Positions 25,482 through 37,044 of a stretch of 63,765 nt of DNA are shown here, in pieces. The DNA comes from a virus: the IMG/VR virus record IMGVR_UViG_3300020220_005971, positions 1 through 63,765 of that record. One strand, written 5' to 3'. The position numbers and the translations under genes were made by a program. Each line of letters begins with the position of its first letter. Within the stretch, counting starts at the first letter, position 1. The notes beneath the pieces were generated by a model. It did not search any database. It was given only the letters and a program-made list of their open reading frames with translations, and was not told the origin of the DNA.

Positions 25482-28400
25482 ATGCCCAAAAACATTCTGA
25501 TAGTTCCAAGTAGAGGTAATCAACCTTCAAAACTACCCTTCATATATTATACTGACACCTCGAACCAAACACAGGAGTGGAAAGTGTCTTCAGGAGCCAC
25601 AATCACACTATCAGGAAATACAGTAGGTGGTACCATTGAACTCAAACCGAGTGCGGGGCAAGTGAATTTACCAACCCGTCCAATCAATATAACAAACTTC
25701 GGAAGTGTCGGAGGAGTTCAGTTCGCAAATAGTACATTGAATTGGATCGGACCACAGGCTGGTCTCAAAGGAGCACCGGGATTTCCAGGATTTTCAGGAT
25801 CACAAGGATCACAAGGTCCGCAAGGCCCAACAGGATCGCCTGGTCAGATAGGAGACACAGGATTTGGGGGTTATCAAGGCCCTCAAGGTGTAGCTGGTGA
25901 AACAGGTCCACAAGGACCAACAGGACCTCAAGGCCCTCAAGGCCCACAAGGACCAACAGGACCTCAAGGTCCTAAAGGATCAACTGGTTTTCCAGGACCA
26001 CAAGGTTTTATAGGAGATACAGGACCTACTGGACCTCAAGGAGCGATTGGACCACAGGGTGTAGCAGGTGAAACAGGTCCAACAGGACCTAAAGGACCTA
26101 TTGGACCCCAAGGAGCAACAGGAGGAATTGGTGATACAGGACCAACTGGACCAACGGGATCTCAAGGACCACAAGGTCCACAAGGACCAGCCGGACCTAT
26201 AGGTCCACAAGGATACATTGGACCTCAAGGTCCTACAGGAGCAATAGGTGACACAGGACCAACCGGACCTCAAGGAGCAATAGGACCACAGGGTGTGGCA
26301 GGTGAAACAGGTCCAACGGGACCTCAAGGACCTCAAGGGCCACAAGGTCCTACAGGAGCAATAGGCGACACAGGACCAACAGGACCAACGGGATTTCAAG
26401 GACCACAAGGTCCTACTGGACCAACTGGACCCATAGGTCCACAAGGACCTCAAGGGCCACAAGGTCCTACAGGAGCAATAGGCGACACAGGACCAACAGG
26501 ACCAACGGGACATCAAGGACCACAAGGTCCACAAGGACCAGCCGGACCTATAGGTCCACAAGGATACATAGGACCAACAGGTTCCACAGGAGCGATAGGA
26601 GATACAGGACCCACTGGACCTCAAGGAGCAATAGGACCACAGGGTGTAGCTGGCGAAACAGGTCCAACAGGACCTCAAGGACCTATTGGACCCCAAGGAG
26701 CAACAGGAGGAATTGGTGATACAGGACCAACAGGGCCAACGGGATTTCAAGGACCACAAGGTCCTACTGGACCAACTGGACCCATAGGTCCACAAGGACC
26801 TCAAGGTCCACAAGGAGCAACAGGAGCCATAGGCGACACAGGACCAACTGGACCTACCGGTGCAACAGGTCCACAAGGTGCAGCAGGTGAAACAGGTCCA
26901 ACAGGACCTCAAGGAGCTATTGGACCCCAAGGAGCAACAGGAGGAATTGGTGATACAGGACCAACAGGACCAACGGGATTTCAAGGACCACAAGGTCCTA
27001 CTGGACCAACTGGACCCATAGGTCCACAAGGACCTCAAGGTCCACAAGGATTTACAGGAGCAATAGGCGACACAGGACCAACTGGACCTACCGGTGCAAC
27101 AGGTCCACAAGGTGCAGCAGGTGATACAGGTCCAACAGGACCTCAAGGACCTCAAGGGCCACAAGGAGCAACAGGAGGAATTGGTGATACAGGGCCAACT
27201 GGACCTACTGGAGCAACAGGTCCACAAGGTGTAGCTGGTGAAACAGGTCCAACAGGACCTCAAGGACCTCAAGGGCCACAAGGACCACAAGGAGGAATTG
27301 GTGATACAGGACCAACTGGACCTACTGGACCAACAGGTCCACAAGGTGCAGCAGGTGATACAGGTCCAACAGGACCTCAAGGACCTCAAGGGCCACAAGG
27401 ACCACAAGGAGGAATTGGTGATACAGGACCAACTGGACCTACTGGACCAACAGGTCCACAAGGTACAGCAGGTGATACAGGACCTCAAGGACCTCAAGGA
27501 TTTCAAGGTCCACAAGGAGGGACAGGAGGAATCGGAGATACAGGACCCACTGGACCAACAGGACCTCAAGGACCACAAGGTAATGCTGGTGAAACAGGAC
27601 CACAAGGACCATTGGGAAGAACCGGTAATGTTGGACCACAGGGGCCAGCAGGACCGCCAGGTCCGTCAGGAAACACAGGACCAACAGGACCACAAGGTGC
27701 TGCTGGACCAACAGGACCACAAGGTGCTGCTGGACCAACAGGACCACAAGGCCCACAAGGTAATGCCGGACCTACGGGTCCAACGGGACCTCAAGGACCA
27801 CAAGGTCCTGCTGGACCCACAGGACCCACAGGACCAACAGGTGACACAGGACCTACAGGAAATACAGGTAGTGCTGGTGGAACGGGAAATGTAGGAGCGA
27901 CGGGTAATACAGGACCAACTGGGCCCACCGGTCCAACAGGTCCAACTGGTAACCGAGGTTCACAGGGTGGTGGAGGATCACAAGGACCCCAAGGACCAAC
28001 TGGTCCAACGGGACCAACAGGTCCAACGGGACCTCAAGGTCCACCAGGGGGTGTAACTTGTTATAGTTTTTATAAGGGTAGTGGTCACAGTTGTTATACG
28101 GCTTGTAATTTTCCATTAAATCCCGTGACTTTTTACTCTCAACTTCCATTAGATGGGAACTATCAATATGCCGATAATGCTGATTGTCAAGCCAACAATG
28201 GTAACCATTCGAAGGTAATATTCTACGACTTTTTTGAATATTCTAATGATTGTTACGTAGTAGGGGCAGGTGGTATACAGACTTATCAAAGTAGCTGCTC
28301 AGATAAAAAAATAAAGACAGAGATTCAAGATATAGCTAACGCATTGGATATAATTTTGAAACTAGAGCCTGTTGAATTCGATTGGAATGAGACTTTCTAT

Positions 28401-28628
28401 AAATTAAAGGCGGGATATCCAAAGGAAAAAAAACACTCTCTTGGTTTTATCGCTCAAGAAGTTGAGAAAATCCTGCCGGAGGTGGTGGAAATAGATTTGA
28501 ATGATGGATATTATAAAATCAACTATCCAAAATTAAATGCAGTGGTTGTGGAAGGTATAAAAGCACAACAAATATTTATCGATGACATAAATAAAAAGAT
28601 CGAAGAATTAGAAAATTTACTTAGTTAA
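25482..28628 (+). CDS. Collagen-like tail fibre 1 with S74 chaperone domain
   Basis: 1048 aa. N-terminal module (1-93; [14 protein letters not shown]) shared in form with the two next fibres and probably the virion attachment part. About 94-855 is an almost unbroken Gly-X-Y collagen repeat rich in [19 protein letters not shown] Cys-rich globular part follows (about 858-938; [30 protein letters not shown]). The C-terminus is a Peptidase_S74 intramolecular chaperone starting at Ser940-Asp941 with Lys945, the Ser/Lys self-cleavage pair, then [21 protein letters not shown]74 domains drive trimer folding and are then released. Few Gly-X-Lys triplets. First gene of a three-fibre unit. Confidence 0.92.
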   Translation: MPKNILIVPSRGNQPSKLPFIYYTDTSNQTQEWKVSSGATITLSGNTVGGTIELKPSAGQVNLPTRPINITNFGSVGGVQFANSTLNWIGPQAGLKGAPGFPGFSGSQGSQGPQGPTGSPGQIGDTGFGGYQGPQGVAGETGPQGPTGPQGPQGPQGPTGPQGPKGSTGFPGPQGFIGDTGPTGPQGAIGPQGVAGETGPTGPKGPIGPQGATGGIGDTGPTGPTGSQGPQGPQGPAGPIGPQGYIGPQGPTGAIGDTGPTGPQGAIGPQGVAGETGPTGPQGPQGPQGPTGAIGDTGPTGPTGFQGPQGPTGPTGPIGPQGPQGPQGPTGAIGDTGPTGPTGHQGPQGPQGPAGPIGPQGYIGPTGSTGAIGDTGPTGPQGAIGPQGVAGETGPTGPQGPIGPQGATGGIGDTGPTGPTGFQGPQGPTGPTGPIGPQGPQGPQGATGAIGDTGPTGPTGATGPQGAAGETGPTGPQGAIGPQGATGGIGDTGPTGPTGFQGPQGPTGPTGPIGPQGPQGPQGFTGAIGDTGPTGPTGATGPQGAAGDTGPTGPQGPQGPQGATGGIGDTGPTGPTGATGPQGVAGETGPTGPQGPQGPQGPQGGIGDTGPTGPTGPTGPQGAAGDTGPTGPQGPQGPQGPQGGIGDTGPTGPTGPTGPQGTAGDTGPQGPQGFQGPQGGTGGIGDTGPTGPTGPQGPQGNAGETGPQGPLGRTGNVGPQGPAGPPGPSGNTGPTGPQGAAGPTGPQGAAGPTGPQGPQGNAGPTGPTGPQGPQGPAGPTGPTGPTGDTGPTGNTGSAGGTGNVGATGNTGPTGPTGPTGPTGNRGSQGGGGSQGPQGPTGPTGPTGPTGPQGPPGGVTCYSFYKGSGHSCYTACNFPLNPVTFYSQLPLDGNYQYADNADCQANNGNHSKVIFYDFFEYSNDCYVVGAGGIQTYQSSCSDKKIKTEIQDIANALDIILKLEPVEFDWNETFYKLKAGYPKEKKHSLGFIAQEVEKILPEVVEIDLNDGYYKINYPKLNAVVVEGIKAQQIFIDDINKKIEELENLLS
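25761..28046 (+). repeat. Collagen-coding 9-nt-phase repeat DNA, fibre 1
   Basis: Low-complexity DNA of GGN-NNN-NNN triplet codons, dominated by GGA CCA ACA and GGA CCT CAA, with internal duplications of longer blocks (for example around 26370-26450 and 26730-26810). Likely prone to recombination and copy-number change. Confidence 0.85.
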
Positions 28629-31558
28629 TGGCTAGCAACATAATCATATATCCAACAGGTACCACTTCCAACAGTAATCCTCACATAGTTTTCAAGGGGG
28701 ATACAGGACAACTTCAACTTAATGTTGTAGCACAAACTGATGTTGGTTCCTCGTTAGTTCTTTCTTCTTCAACACAATCGAGTGGAACTAAAATCGATCC
28801 GAACTCTGGTATTTTTACAACAGGTTTAACCATTTCGAGTGGACAATTGAGAATAAAAGGCTCAATTGCAATCAACTCAGATGGTTCATGGGCTGGAAGT
28901 TTAGAAAACATTAAAGGAGCTCAAGGATCACAGGGAGGTCAGGGATTTAAAGGTACAATTGGTCTACAAGGAGCTCAAGGGTTTCAAGGAAATAAGGGAA
29001 GTCAAGGATCACAAGGATCACAAGGTTCTCAAGGACCAAAAGGATTTATTGGATCACAAGGTTCTCAAGGATCACAAGGAGGCACAGGAGATGTCGGATT
29101 TATCGGAGCACAAGGTTCTACGGGATCACAAGGATCTCAAGGATCTATAGGCTTCAAAGGAAATATAGGAGCCATTGGTGCTCAAGGTGGACAAGGTAGT
29201 CAAGGTCCAAAAGGATATATTGGAGCACAGGGAGGTCAAGGAGGCCAAGGAACTCAAGGACCAACAGGTCTCAAAGGAAATATTGGAGCGACAGGTTCTC
29301 AAGGGGGACAAGGTACTGTAGGGGCCCAAGGTTTTACAGGAGCTCAAGGTTCTCGCGGTTCTCAAGGATCTCAAGGAGCGACAGGAAGTAAGGGAAACAT
29401 AGGAGCTACAGGGTCTCAAGGACCACAAGGTTCTCAAGGACCAAAAGGATATATTGGAGCTCAAGGCTCTCAAGGTGGACAGGGTGGAGTCGGACCACAA
29501 GGAGACAAAGGAAATATTGGAGCGACGGGTGCTCAAGGTGGACAAGGGACCGTGGGAGCTCAAGGTTTTACAGGAGGTCAAGGTACTACAGGATCACAAG
29601 GATCCCAAGGACCAACAGGTCTTAAAGGAAATATTGGAGCTCAAGGTTCTCAAGGGGGACAAGGAACTGTAGGGGCACAAGGTTTCACAGGAGCTCAAGG
29701 TTCTCGAGGTTCACAAGGAACTCAAGGATCACAAGGAGACAAAGGAAATATTGGAGCGACAGGTGCTCAAGGTGGACAGGGTGGTCAAGGTCCGAAAGGA
29801 TATATTGGAGCTCAAGGCACTGTAGGATCACAAGGACCTCAAGGTCCAACAGGTCTTAAAGGAAATATTGGAGCTCAAGGTTCTCAGGGAGGACAAGGAA
29901 CTGTAGGGGCACAAGGTTTCACAGGAGCTCAAGGAGCTACGGGATCACAAGGACCTCAAGGACCAACAGGTTTCAAAGGAAATATTGGAGCCCAAGGGAT
30001 CGTAGGTCCAACAGGTAATCAAGGTCCAAAAGGATATATCGGAGCTCAAGGCACTGTAGGATCACAAGGACCTCAAGGACCTACGGGCTTCAAAGGAAAT
30101 ATTGGAGCTCAAGGTTCTCAAGGAGGACAAGGAACTGTAGGGGCTCAAGGTTTCACAGGAGCTCAAGGTGCTCAAGGAAGCCAAGGAACTCAAGGACCAA
30201 CAGGTTTTAAAGGAAATATTGGAGCCCAAGGGAGCGTAGGTCCAACAGGTAATCAAGGTCCAAAAGGATATATCGGAGCTCAAGGCACTGTAGGATCACA
30301 AGGAACTCAAGGACCAACAGGTTTCAAAGGAAATACTGGAGGCCAAGGAACTCAAGGTCCAACAGGTAATCAAGGTCCAAAAGGATATATTGGAGCACAG
30401 GGGGGTCAAGGAGGTCAAGGAACTCAAGGACCAACAGGTTTCAAAGGAAATACTGGAGCTACAGGTAACGTAGGTCCACAAGGTAATCAAGGTCCAAAAG
30501 GATATATCGGAGCTCAAGGCACTGTAGGATCACAAGGAACTCAAGGACCAACAGGTTTCAAAGGAAATACTGGAGCTACAGGTAACGTAGGTCCACAAGG
30601 TAATCAAGGTCCAAAAGGATATATTGGGGCAACAGGTTCTCAAGGAGGTCAAGGAACTCAAGGACCAACAGGTTTCAAAGGAAATACTGGAGCTACAGGT
30701 GGCGTAGGCCCACCAGGTGGCACAGGACCAAAAGGATATATTGGGGCAACAGGGGCTCAAGGAAACCAAGGGGGAGTAGGACCCGCAGGTAACACAGGAC
30801 CTCAAGGTCCAACAGGGGCTGCAGGGGGTACAGGACCTCAAGGTCCAACAGGGGGTACAGGACCTACAGGCCCTACAGGTCCACCAGGGGGTACAGGACC
30901 ACAAGGATTCCAAGGAGCAACAGGTCCGACAGGACCTACAGGCCCTACAGGTCCTCAAGGTAGTCCAGGTGCTACGGGAGGAAAAGGTGGACAAGGACCT
31001 CAAGGAAAAATTGGACCTCAAGGACCTCAAGGACCTCAAGGATACCAAGGTCCGACAGGACCACAAGGTCCAACAGGGGCTACAGGACCACAAGGTCCCA
31101 CAGGTACAGGAGGAAATACAGGTAATACAGGACCTACCGGTTCTCCAGGACCTACGGGACCGACAGGTCCGACAGGCCCACCAGGACCACAAGGCCCACC
31201 CTCTGATCAGAGATTGAAAGAATCTATAAAAGGTTTGAAAGGAAACTATTCAAAGATTCAAGAACTTAGAGGGGTATATTTCGATTGGAATAAAGAATAC
31301 GTAAGAACCTCATTCAAGGGATCAGACTTGGAGGAAAGGTTTAATAGCAATTATTATCATAATAGATCTTTAGGATACATTGCTCAAGAGATTGAGAAAA
31401 GTATACCTACAGCAGTTTGGACGGATACCTTTGGTCACAAAACTATGGAATACGGACTAATTGTATCGATCGCTGTGGGTGCAATCAAGGAACAACAAAC
31501 GAGGATTAATTCTATTTATGAAAGAATAAACAAATTAAAAAATTTGATAAGTGCCTGA
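28628..31558 (+). CDS. Collagen-like tail fibre 2 with S74 chaperone domain
   Basis: 976 aa. N-terminal module 1-95 ([18 protein letters not shown]), then Gly-X-Y repeats from about 96 to 857, and Peptidase_S74 from Ser859-Asp860 with Lys864 (SDQRLKESI, then [19 protein letters not shown]). The collagen part is built on a recurring 39-residue pattern in which GFKGN or GLKGN and GPKGYIGAQ alternate, so Lys is always in the Y position and followed by Gly, spaced 18 and 21 residues apart. This is the classic context for lysyl hydroxylation and glycosylation. Start ATG shares one base with the stop of fibre 1. Confidence 0.92.
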   Translation: MASNIIIYPTGTTSNSNPHIVFKGDTGQLQLNVVAQTDVGSSLVLSSSTQSSGTKIDPNSGIFTTGLTISSGQLRIKGSIAINSDGSWAGSLENIKGAQGSQGGQGFKGTIGLQGAQGFQGNKGSQGSQGSQGSQGPKGFIGSQGSQGSQGGTGDVGFIGAQGSTGSQGSQGSIGFKGNIGAIGAQGGQGSQGPKGYIGAQGGQGGQGTQGPTGLKGNIGATGSQGGQGTVGAQGFTGAQGSRGSQGSQGATGSKGNIGATGSQGPQGSQGPKGYIGAQGSQGGQGGVGPQGDKGNIGATGAQGGQGTVGAQGFTGGQGTTGSQGSQGPTGLKGNIGAQGSQGGQGTVGAQGFTGAQGSRGSQGTQGSQGDKGNIGATGAQGGQGGQGPKGYIGAQGTVGSQGPQGPTGLKGNIGAQGSQGGQGTVGAQGFTGAQGATGSQGPQGPTGFKGNIGAQGIVGPTGNQGPKGYIGAQGTVGSQGPQGPTGFKGNIGAQGSQGGQGTVGAQGFTGAQGAQGSQGTQGPTGFKGNIGAQGSVGPTGNQGPKGYIGAQGTVGSQGTQGPTGFKGNTGGQGTQGPTGNQGPKGYIGAQGGQGGQGTQGPTGFKGNTGATGNVGPQGNQGPKGYIGAQGTVGSQGTQGPTGFKGNTGATGNVGPQGNQGPKGYIGATGSQGGQGTQGPTGFKGNTGATGGVGPPGGTGPKGYIGATGAQGNQGGVGPAGNTGPQGPTGAAGGTGPQGPTGGTGPTGPTGPPGGTGPQGFQGATGPTGPTGPTGPQGSPGATGGKGGQGPQGKIGPQGPQGPQGYQGPTGPQGPTGATGPQGPTGTGGNTGNTGPTGSPGPTGPTGPTGPPGPQGPPSDQRLKESIKGLKGNYSKIQELRGVYFDWNKEYVRTSFKGSDLEERFNSNYYHNRSLGYIAQEIEKSIPTAVWTDTFGHKTMEYGLIVSIAVGAIKEQQTRINSIYERINKLKNLISA
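28913..31200 (+). repeat. Collagen-coding repeat DNA, fibre 2
   Basis: GGN-phase repeat with a 117-nt (39-aa) higher-order period centred on GGTTTCAAAGGAAAT and CCAAAAGGATATAT blocks. Towards 30700-31200 the pattern changes to GPTGPP-rich triplets. Confidence 0.8.
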
Positions 31559-34337
31559 AGATATTATAATAATTCCCTCGGGTGGAACAATACAATTTAT
31601 TGATACAGGTGGAACAACCACCACTATGTTCAGAAGTGGAAACAAAATCGCTTTCTCACAAAGTAGCAAACCAAGTTTTTTCACTATATCAAATGTCTCT
31701 AATGAAGGAGTCACCTTTAGTGATGTAAATTTGAATGTATCAGAAGTAACAAATAGTGCGGGTACCCTTATTGATTTTTCAGACGGTGTAGTACAATGGA
31801 GAGGAAACAGGGTTACTGATCCAGGTAATCAAGGAAGTCAAGGAACACAAGGACAGATTGGTGCTCAAGGCAATCAAGGGTCACAAGGTGTATCACCTGT
31901 GGGACCCCAAGGACCAGAGGGTGGAATAGGAAATAGAGGATCACAGGGACCATCACCACAAGGTGCTACTGGAGCCAAGGGTTCACAAGGAGCTCAAGGA
32001 CCATCACCACAAGGTGCAACAGGTGACTCAGGAGCTCAAGGTAGCAAAGGATCTCAGGGACCATCACCACAGGGTCCAACAGGTGGGATTGGGAATAGAG
32101 GATCACAGGGCGCATCGCCGACAGGAAATGTCGGTGATACCGGAGCTCAAGGAAGCAAAGGATCTCAAGGTCCATCACCACAAGGACCTACAGGACCCAC
32201 AGGTAATCAAGGAGCACAAGGAACATCACCAACAGGAAATGTCGGTGACACTGGACCACAAGGTTCTAAAGGATCTCAGGGACCATCACCGATTGGACCA
32301 CAGGGCGGGATAGGAAATAGGGGATCACAGGGAGCATCGCCACAAGGTCCACAAGGTGCCATTGGTTCAACCGGAGCCAAAGGATCACAAGGACCATCAC
32401 CACAAGGACCTACAGGACCAACAGGTGCTCAAGGAGCTCAAGGAGCATCGCCAACAGGAAATGTCGGTGCAGCCGGAGCTCAAGGTAGCAAAGGATCACA
32501 AGGACCATCACCACAGGGACCTACGGGACCAACAGGTGCTCAAGGAGCTCAAGGAACATCACCAACGGGAAATGTTGGAGCTACAGGACCTAAGGGAGCA
32601 AAAGGATCACAAGGACCATCACCACAGGGTCCAACAGGCGGAACAGGAAATAGAGGATCACAGGGTGCATCGCCAACAGGAAATGTCGGTAACTCTGGAG
32701 CTCAAGGTAGCAAAGGATCTCAAGGTCCATCACCACAAGGATCTACTGGACCAACAGGTTCTCAAGGAGCTCAAGGACCATCACCAACAGGAAATGTCGG
32801 TGACGCTGGAGCTCAAGGTAGTAAAGGATCTCAGGGACCATCACCGATCGGTACACAAGGTGGTATAGGACCAAGAGGATCACAAGGAGCATCTCCTCAA
32901 GGAGCCATTGGATCGGTTGGAGCTCAAGGTAGCAAAGGATCACAAGGCCCATCACCACAAGGATCTACTGGACCAACAGGTGCTCAAGGAGCTCAAGGAC
33001 CATCACCAACAGGAAATGTCGGTGCAGCCGGAGCTCAAGGTTCAAAAGGAGCTCAAGGACCATCACCGATCGGCACACAAGGTGGTATAGGACCAAGAGG
33101 ATCACAAGGAGCATCTCCTCAAGGGAACGTTGGAGCGGTAGGAGCACAGGGTGCCAAAGGATCACAAGGACCTTCACCAATTGGAACACAAGGTGCTATT
33201 GGACCAAGAGGATCACAAGGAGCATCTCCTCAAGGGAACGTTGGAGCGGTTGGAGCACAGGGTGCCAAAGGATCACAAGGACCTTCACCAATTGGAACAC
33301 AAGGTGCTATTGGACCAAGAGGATCACAAGGAGCATCTCCTCAAGGGAACGTTGGAGCGGTTGGAGCACAGGGTGCTAAAGGATCACAAGGACCATCACC
33401 GATCGGCACACAAGGTGGCATAGGACCAAGAGGATCACAAGGAGCATCTCCTCAAGGGAACGTTGGAGCGGTTGGAGCACAGGGTACCAAAGGATCACAA
33501 GGACCTTCACCAATTGGAACACAAGGTGGAACAGGAAATAGAGGATCGCAAGGACCATCGCCACAAGGTACAACAGGACCTACAGGTCCACAAGGACCAG
33601 TAGGTAACTCACCAACAGGTCCACAAGGGCCTACTGGACCACCAGGTGCACAAGGAAATTTCCCGACGGGTGCCACGGGTCCACAAGGACCTACTGGAGC
33701 TAGAGGTGCACAAGGAAATGCGCCGACGGGTGCCACGGGTCCACAAGGAGCAACTGGAAACTCACCAACAGGACCTCAAGGACCTCAAGGTCCACAAGGG
33801 TCACAAGGTCCAACAGGGGCTACAGGACCAAGAGGAAGCCAAGGTAGTACTGGAGCAACAGGATCTCCAGGAGGTACAGGACCCACAGGGTCACAAGGAC
33901 CAAAAGGATATACAGGACCCACGGGTCCAACAGGTCCACAAGGGCCAACAGGTCCACAAGGGCCAACAGGTCCACAAGGACCTCCCGGGCCACCATCTGA
34001 TTCTAAATTGAAAACAAATGTTGTAAATATAGATGAAGCGATTCAAAAGATATTGAAAATTAGAGGTGTAACATATAAAAGAGTTTGGAGAAATGAAGAA
34101 AACGAGATTATAAGAATATCCCCCAAAATAGATTATGGATTTGTCGCACAGGAGATTGAACACGTAATACCCGAAGCTGTAGTCTTGGATGTTAAATCGG
34201 ACTTTAGAACCGTAAAATACGCAGAATTAGTATCAATTGCAATTCAAGCAATTAATGAACAAAAAATAATTTTAGATGAGTCAGAAAGAAAACTTGAATA
34301 CTTAACAAATAAGGCAAAAGAAAAGGGGTTATTTTAA
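31551..34337 (+). CDS. Collagen-like tail fibre 3 with regular interruptions and S74 domain
   Basis: 928 aa. GTG start at 31551, chosen because [12 protein letters not shown] matches the openings of the other two fibres; overlaps fibre 2 by 8 nt. After the N-terminal module (1-91) the repeat region (about 92-815) is organised as about 15 units near 37 residues, each with two G-x-S-P-x interruptions (GPSPQ, GASPT) among nine Gly-X-Y triplets, and one Gly-[SA]-Lys-Gly. The C-terminus is Peptidase_S74 from Ser816-Asp817 with Lys821 ([29 protein letters not shown]). Interruptions of this kind bend or loosen collagen helices. A bidirectional terminator overlaps its end. Confidence 0.92.
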   Translation: MPEDIIIIPSGGTIQFIDTGGTTTTMFRSGNKIAFSQSSKPSFFTISNVSNEGVTFSDVNLNVSEVTNSAGTLIDFSDGVVQWRGNRVTDPGNQGSQGTQGQIGAQGNQGSQGVSPVGPQGPEGGIGNRGSQGPSPQGATGAKGSQGAQGPSPQGATGDSGAQGSKGSQGPSPQGPTGGIGNRGSQGASPTGNVGDTGAQGSKGSQGPSPQGPTGPTGNQGAQGTSPTGNVGDTGPQGSKGSQGPSPIGPQGGIGNRGSQGASPQGPQGAIGSTGAKGSQGPSPQGPTGPTGAQGAQGASPTGNVGAAGAQGSKGSQGPSPQGPTGPTGAQGAQGTSPTGNVGATGPKGAKGSQGPSPQGPTGGTGNRGSQGASPTGNVGNSGAQGSKGSQGPSPQGSTGPTGSQGAQGPSPTGNVGDAGAQGSKGSQGPSPIGTQGGIGPRGSQGASPQGAIGSVGAQGSKGSQGPSPQGSTGPTGAQGAQGPSPTGNVGAAGAQGSKGAQGPSPIGTQGGIGPRGSQGASPQGNVGAVGAQGAKGSQGPSPIGTQGAIGPRGSQGASPQGNVGAVGAQGAKGSQGPSPIGTQGAIGPRGSQGASPQGNVGAVGAQGAKGSQGPSPIGTQGGIGPRGSQGASPQGNVGAVGAQGTKGSQGPSPIGTQGGTGNRGSQGPSPQGTTGPTGPQGPVGNSPTGPQGPTGPPGAQGNFPTGATGPQGPTGARGAQGNAPTGATGPQGATGNSPTGPQGPQGPQGSQGPTGATGPRGSQGSTGATGSPGGTGPTGSQGPKGYTGPTGPTGPQGPTGPQGPTGPQGPPGPPSDSKLKTNVVNIDEAIQKILKIRGVTYKRVWRNEENEIIRISPKIDYGFVAQEIEHVIPEAVVLDVKSDFRTVKYAELVSIAIQAINEQKIILDESERKLEYLTNKAKEKGLF
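33079..33522 (+). repeat. Four near-identical 111-nt tandem repeats in fibre 3
   Basis: The block containing CAAGGGAACGTTGGAGCGGT recurs at about 33120, 33231, 33342 and 33453, exactly 111 nt apart, with only a few substitutions. This is a recent expansion of the 37-aa unit. Confidence 0.85.
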
Positions 34338-34350
34338 ACCCCTTTTTTTT
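34321..34350. terminator. Bidirectional terminator
   Basis: AAAAGGGGTT (34321-34330) pairs with AACCCCTTTT (34337-34346), with runs of A and T on the two sides. It serves the fibre operon and the convergent minus-strand gene, both of whose stop codons lie inside it. Confidence 0.8.
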
Positions 34351-35216
34351 GTGTCGATTATTTCTTCAATTTCCTTTGATGTTGTGTATAACATGGATAA
34401 TAATTTCTTCCAAATTTCAGGATTATATTGTTTTATCATTTGTACATAATAAAGATAATATGGTTCATCTTCAAACAATGGTGGAAAAATATCTGAAGTA
34501 TTAGGAAAATCTGTTTGTATATCAGCTATAGTTTGAGATAATCTGTTTGATCCTATATTTTCATCGTTAATTCTTTGTATAATATTTAAGGATTGTTTTG
34601 TTAGGGGTTCATTCTTTGCAAAATAGTTCAATATATTTTGTAGGGATTTGTGTAGTGATTTAGAATTATCCTTAATCGAGAATCTTTCAACTCTTCTTTT
34701 AAATTCATTTACAAGTCCCTCTAAGAATTCATTTGATATCGCAAAAAATTCAATGGGATGTCCCCAATATTTTTCATCAGTCGTTTGATCGTAACCCATC
34801 TCGTACTTAGGTGACCAATTCACACTTTGGGTTGGGTCACTGGCATGTAAAAGCTCGTGGTAAACGGTAAGATAAAGATTTTTCTTTGATTCGTAGAATT
34901 TCGGATTGACTTCAATAATTATGTCGGCTGGGTCAATTGATTTTGAAGGTTTGGAATCCATAGAACCGATATAACTAAGTCTTGGATTAACGTAAACTCT
35001 GACCAATCCATCAACTCCGTTAGCTAATTTTATAGGAATGATACCAACAAATTCCTTTCTTCTTTGATAATCTTTTTTTCTATCACTCCATAACCTATCA
35101 ACAATTTTGTTGATTCTATCTAAAGTCTCAGGTGTAAATCTATATCTTTTAGCTTCAGTAAGAACTTGGGACAATATGTTTAAAAATTTGATCACTTGTC
35201 TAAATCTGTGCTCCAA
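34329..35216 (-). CDS. Zincin-like HExxH protein with tag-like N-terminus
   Basis: 295 aa. N-terminal helix [20 protein letters not shown] ends in L-T-E/A, like the 11836 protein. [12 protein letters not shown] motif (about residues 118-128) fits HExxH zinc metallopeptidases, followed by [13 protein letters not shown], whose Glu could be the third ligand. The rest is helical. Third gene of a minus-strand unit 36973 to 34329, overlapping its neighbour by 25 nt. Likely packaged or virion-associated; substrate unknown. Confidence 0.6.
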   Translation of the reverse strand: MEHRFRQVIKFLNILSQVLTEAKRYRFTPETLDRINKIVDRLWSDRKKDYQRRKEFVGIIPIKLANGVDGLVRVYVNPRLSYIGSMDSKPSKSIDPADIIIEVNPKFYESKKNLYLTVYHELLHASDPTQSVNWSPKYEMGYDQTTDEKYWGHPIEFFAISNEFLEGLVNEFKRRVERFSIKDNSKSLHKSLQNILNYFAKNEPLTKQSLNIIQRINDENIGSNRLSQTIADIQTDFPNTSDIFPPLFEDEPYYLYYVQMIKQYNPEIWKKLLSMLYTTSKEIEEIIDTKKRGLK

Positions 35217-35971
35217 TCAATCGGGATAGGTTTTGGATTGATTTTGGATTTATACTTCATAAATATCTTGTAAAACGGAACCATAGCGGACTTAATATTT
35301 TTGATTCTATTCATTTTAATAGAAAGACCTGTTGACATATGAGCTTGAAGCTCGTCCATGTATACATTTTCAGCATATCCAAACTCTTTTATTCTATCTA
35401 ACATTTTATCTTTGACATTTGAATCCATATTATTTATGGCATTCGTCATTTGTTTTTTAAAATCTTGATCAGAAAACCAAAGTCCGTGTGCGACCTCGTG
35501 TAGAATCAATGTCGGATCTCCTCCGGTGTCTTGATCAATACCTATAAGGTAATAAGGGTCCTTCCCAACAATTTTTTTGATAGTGTCAGTAATGCTGTAC
35601 ATAATCATATCATATATGTTCAGATCAGGTATTTTGGCTGCACAGGCTTCAATCGTTTCACACGGTACATTATATCCCGTAAAGTCCTCATGATAAGAGA
35701 AGTAATCTTTTTTTGTCCTCTCTTTGTAGAATTTGATATAATCTTCCCATTTGAAAGATTTACCTCTAAATGAGTCTGAATCGGATTCATAAAATTCTTG
35801 ATATCTCAAAAAGACTCTCGATCTTAGTTTGTCGTCCTTGATTACAACAGCAAAGATGTTCGGATATACTTCAAATAATTTTATTTGGTCCAAAATCTTT
35901 CTGATGTTGGTTGGGGGTTTTTTGTGGATGTATTCCCTCTTTTGTTCTTCTAATTTGCTTAATAGGCCCAT
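35192..35971 (-). CDS. Zincin-like HExxH protein
   Basis: 259 aa. Near residue 157, LILHEVAHGLWF is a textbook HExxH zincin motif, with DELQAH about 45 residues later as candidate third-ligand region. N-terminal half (EVYPNIFAVVIKDDKLRSRV) is mixed. Directly follows the 35972 gene and overlaps the next zincin gene. Two adjacent zincins suggest related substrates or duplication, though sequence identity between them looks low. Confidence 0.6.
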   Translation of the reverse strand: MGLLSKLEEQKREYIHKKPPTNIRKILDQIKLFEVYPNIFAVVIKDDKLRSRVFLRYQEFYESDSDSFRGKSFKWEDYIKFYKERTKKDYFSYHEDFTGYNVPCETIEACAAKIPDLNIYDMIMYSITDTIKKIVGKDPYYLIGIDQDTGGDPTLILHEVAHGLWFSDQDFKKQMTNAINNMDSNVKDKMLDRIKEFGYAENVYMDELQAHMSTGLSIKMNRIKNIKSAMVPFYKIFMKYKSKINPKPIPIDWSTDLDK

Positions 35972-36973
35972 TTAAAAATAATCTGAAAAATAATCGTTTA
36001 TGTACTTATCGATTTTGGAATAACTTGGATAGTCGGGTGCATATGTCGACAGACAATCTTGGTCTTCCTTGAGTAATCCGATATAAGATCCGTGATATTC
36101 TATTGTACCCGAGTTACCATACCCTTTGTTCTCAGATAAATAATCACCCAAGAATCCTTCCAAATCCTTGATTGGAATTTTGAATAATTGAACTTTGGTG
36201 TCTTTCTTGAACGTGGAAGGTCTTTCGATATATTCTCCCTTGCCTTCAAAGTACTTACCCAACTCAGAAAATATATCTTCATAGATCTCATCTTCATATG
36301 CTGTATTATAAGCGTTAGAGTGAACTGAATAAAGGTCCGATTTCATATCACTTAGTTCATCATCTAATAGAGATTCTATCGATTTGTCATCATCAACAAT
36401 TCTCGAAACATTTTCGGAATTTAACTCCCAAAATTCATTATGACCTTGCTCAGCAGCTATCAGTTCCATTTCTTCAGTTTCAGGTGAGAGTTGTTGGCCA
36501 GCCAACTCTTTCAATATCCTTTCCTTGAATATTTTTAGATTTTCTTTGTTCAATTCTTCGATTACATCTCTGTAAACGTCATCAGTTGTGTCCCAATATC
36601 TATCCCAATCATAATCACCTTCTAATATAGATTTTATGGTATCTTGACTGATATCATTTCTGTTGTCACAAAACAAATCTGCTAACTCACCACGATCTTT
36701 AACGACCAAATAAGCTTTACCATTTTCAATTTCCACATCACCGAGAAGTTTCTGAATCCAATGATAAAAAACAGGTTTATCATATTCGTAAGCCCAAAGA
36801 AGATATTCGTTTTGCCAAACTTCGGAACCCCCCCAGGCATTGTGAGGATCTACCTCATCCATTAAGCCTCTCTTTTTCAATAGATTGAACCATACAGAAT
36901 AGTCCCCGAAGTACTTTTTTACATCGAGATCACCGTTGTTAAACATCTCAAGAAAATCATCTATGTTTGCCAT
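35972..36973 (-). CDS. Hypothetical acidic protein, first of minus-strand unit
   Basis: 333 aa from ATG 36973 (MANIDDFLEMFNNGDLDVKK). An upstream TTG in frame overlaps the promoter motif and was not used. Aromatic-rich N-terminal half (YFGDYSVWFNLLKKRG, VFYHWIQKLLGDVE), very acidic centre (SRIVDDDKSIESLLDDELSD), and a C-terminal part with LFKIPIKDLEGFLGDYL. No family recognised. Adjacent to the two zincin genes. Confidence 0.55.
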   Translation of the reverse strand: MANIDDFLEMFNNGDLDVKKYFGDYSVWFNLLKKRGLMDEVDPHNAWGGSEVWQNEYLLWAYEYDKPVFYHWIQKLLGDVEIENGKAYLVVKDRGELADLFCDNRNDISQDTIKSILEGDYDWDRYWDTTDDVYRDVIEELNKENLKIFKERILKELAGQQLSPETEEMELIAAEQGHNEFWELNSENVSRIVDDDKSIESLLDDELSDMKSDLYSVHSNAYNTAYEDEIYEDIFSELGKYFEGKGEYIERPSTFKKDTKVQLFKIPIKDLEGFLGDYLSENKGYGNSGTIEYHGSYIGLLKEDQDCLSTYAPDYPSYSKIDKYINDYFSDYF

Positions 36974-36978
36974 ATCAT

Positions 36979-36985
36979 ATAAATA
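36979..36985 (-). promoter_or_regulatory. TATTTAT motif, minus strand
   Basis: Read on the minus strand, GTATTTATATG lies 5 nt before the ATG of the 35972-36973 gene. Confidence 0.35.
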
Positions 36986-36990
36986 CAAAA

Positions 36991-37015
36991 AAAGGGAAGA
37001 TTTTCTCTTCCCTTT
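36991..37015 (-). terminator. Rho-independent terminator, minus strand
   Basis: AAAGGGAAGA (36991-37000) pairs perfectly with TCTTCCCTTT (37006-37015), and T's follow on the minus strand. It separates the 37045-37209 gene from the next unit. Confidence 0.75.
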
Positions 37016-37044
37016 ACCAATTGAGTTGTTCTCCTATATCCCTT

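Noticed and set aside
25980-27605. Long antisense ORF (541 aa, Ser/Trp/Cys-rich) and similar ones opposite fibres 2 and 3
   Set aside because: They are the complement of GGN-repeat collagen codons; composition is an artefact of the repeat and no start context is present.
27238-27894. Plus-strand ORFs rich in Lys-Asp-His-Leu in other frames of the collagen DNA (also 31963, 32356, 33151, 33646)
   Set aside because: Frame-shifted readings of the same Gly-X-Y DNA; wholly nested inside S74-terminated fibres.
25482-34337. CRISPR-like array
   Set aside because: The repeats are in-frame coding repeats without constant repeat/variable spacer structure.
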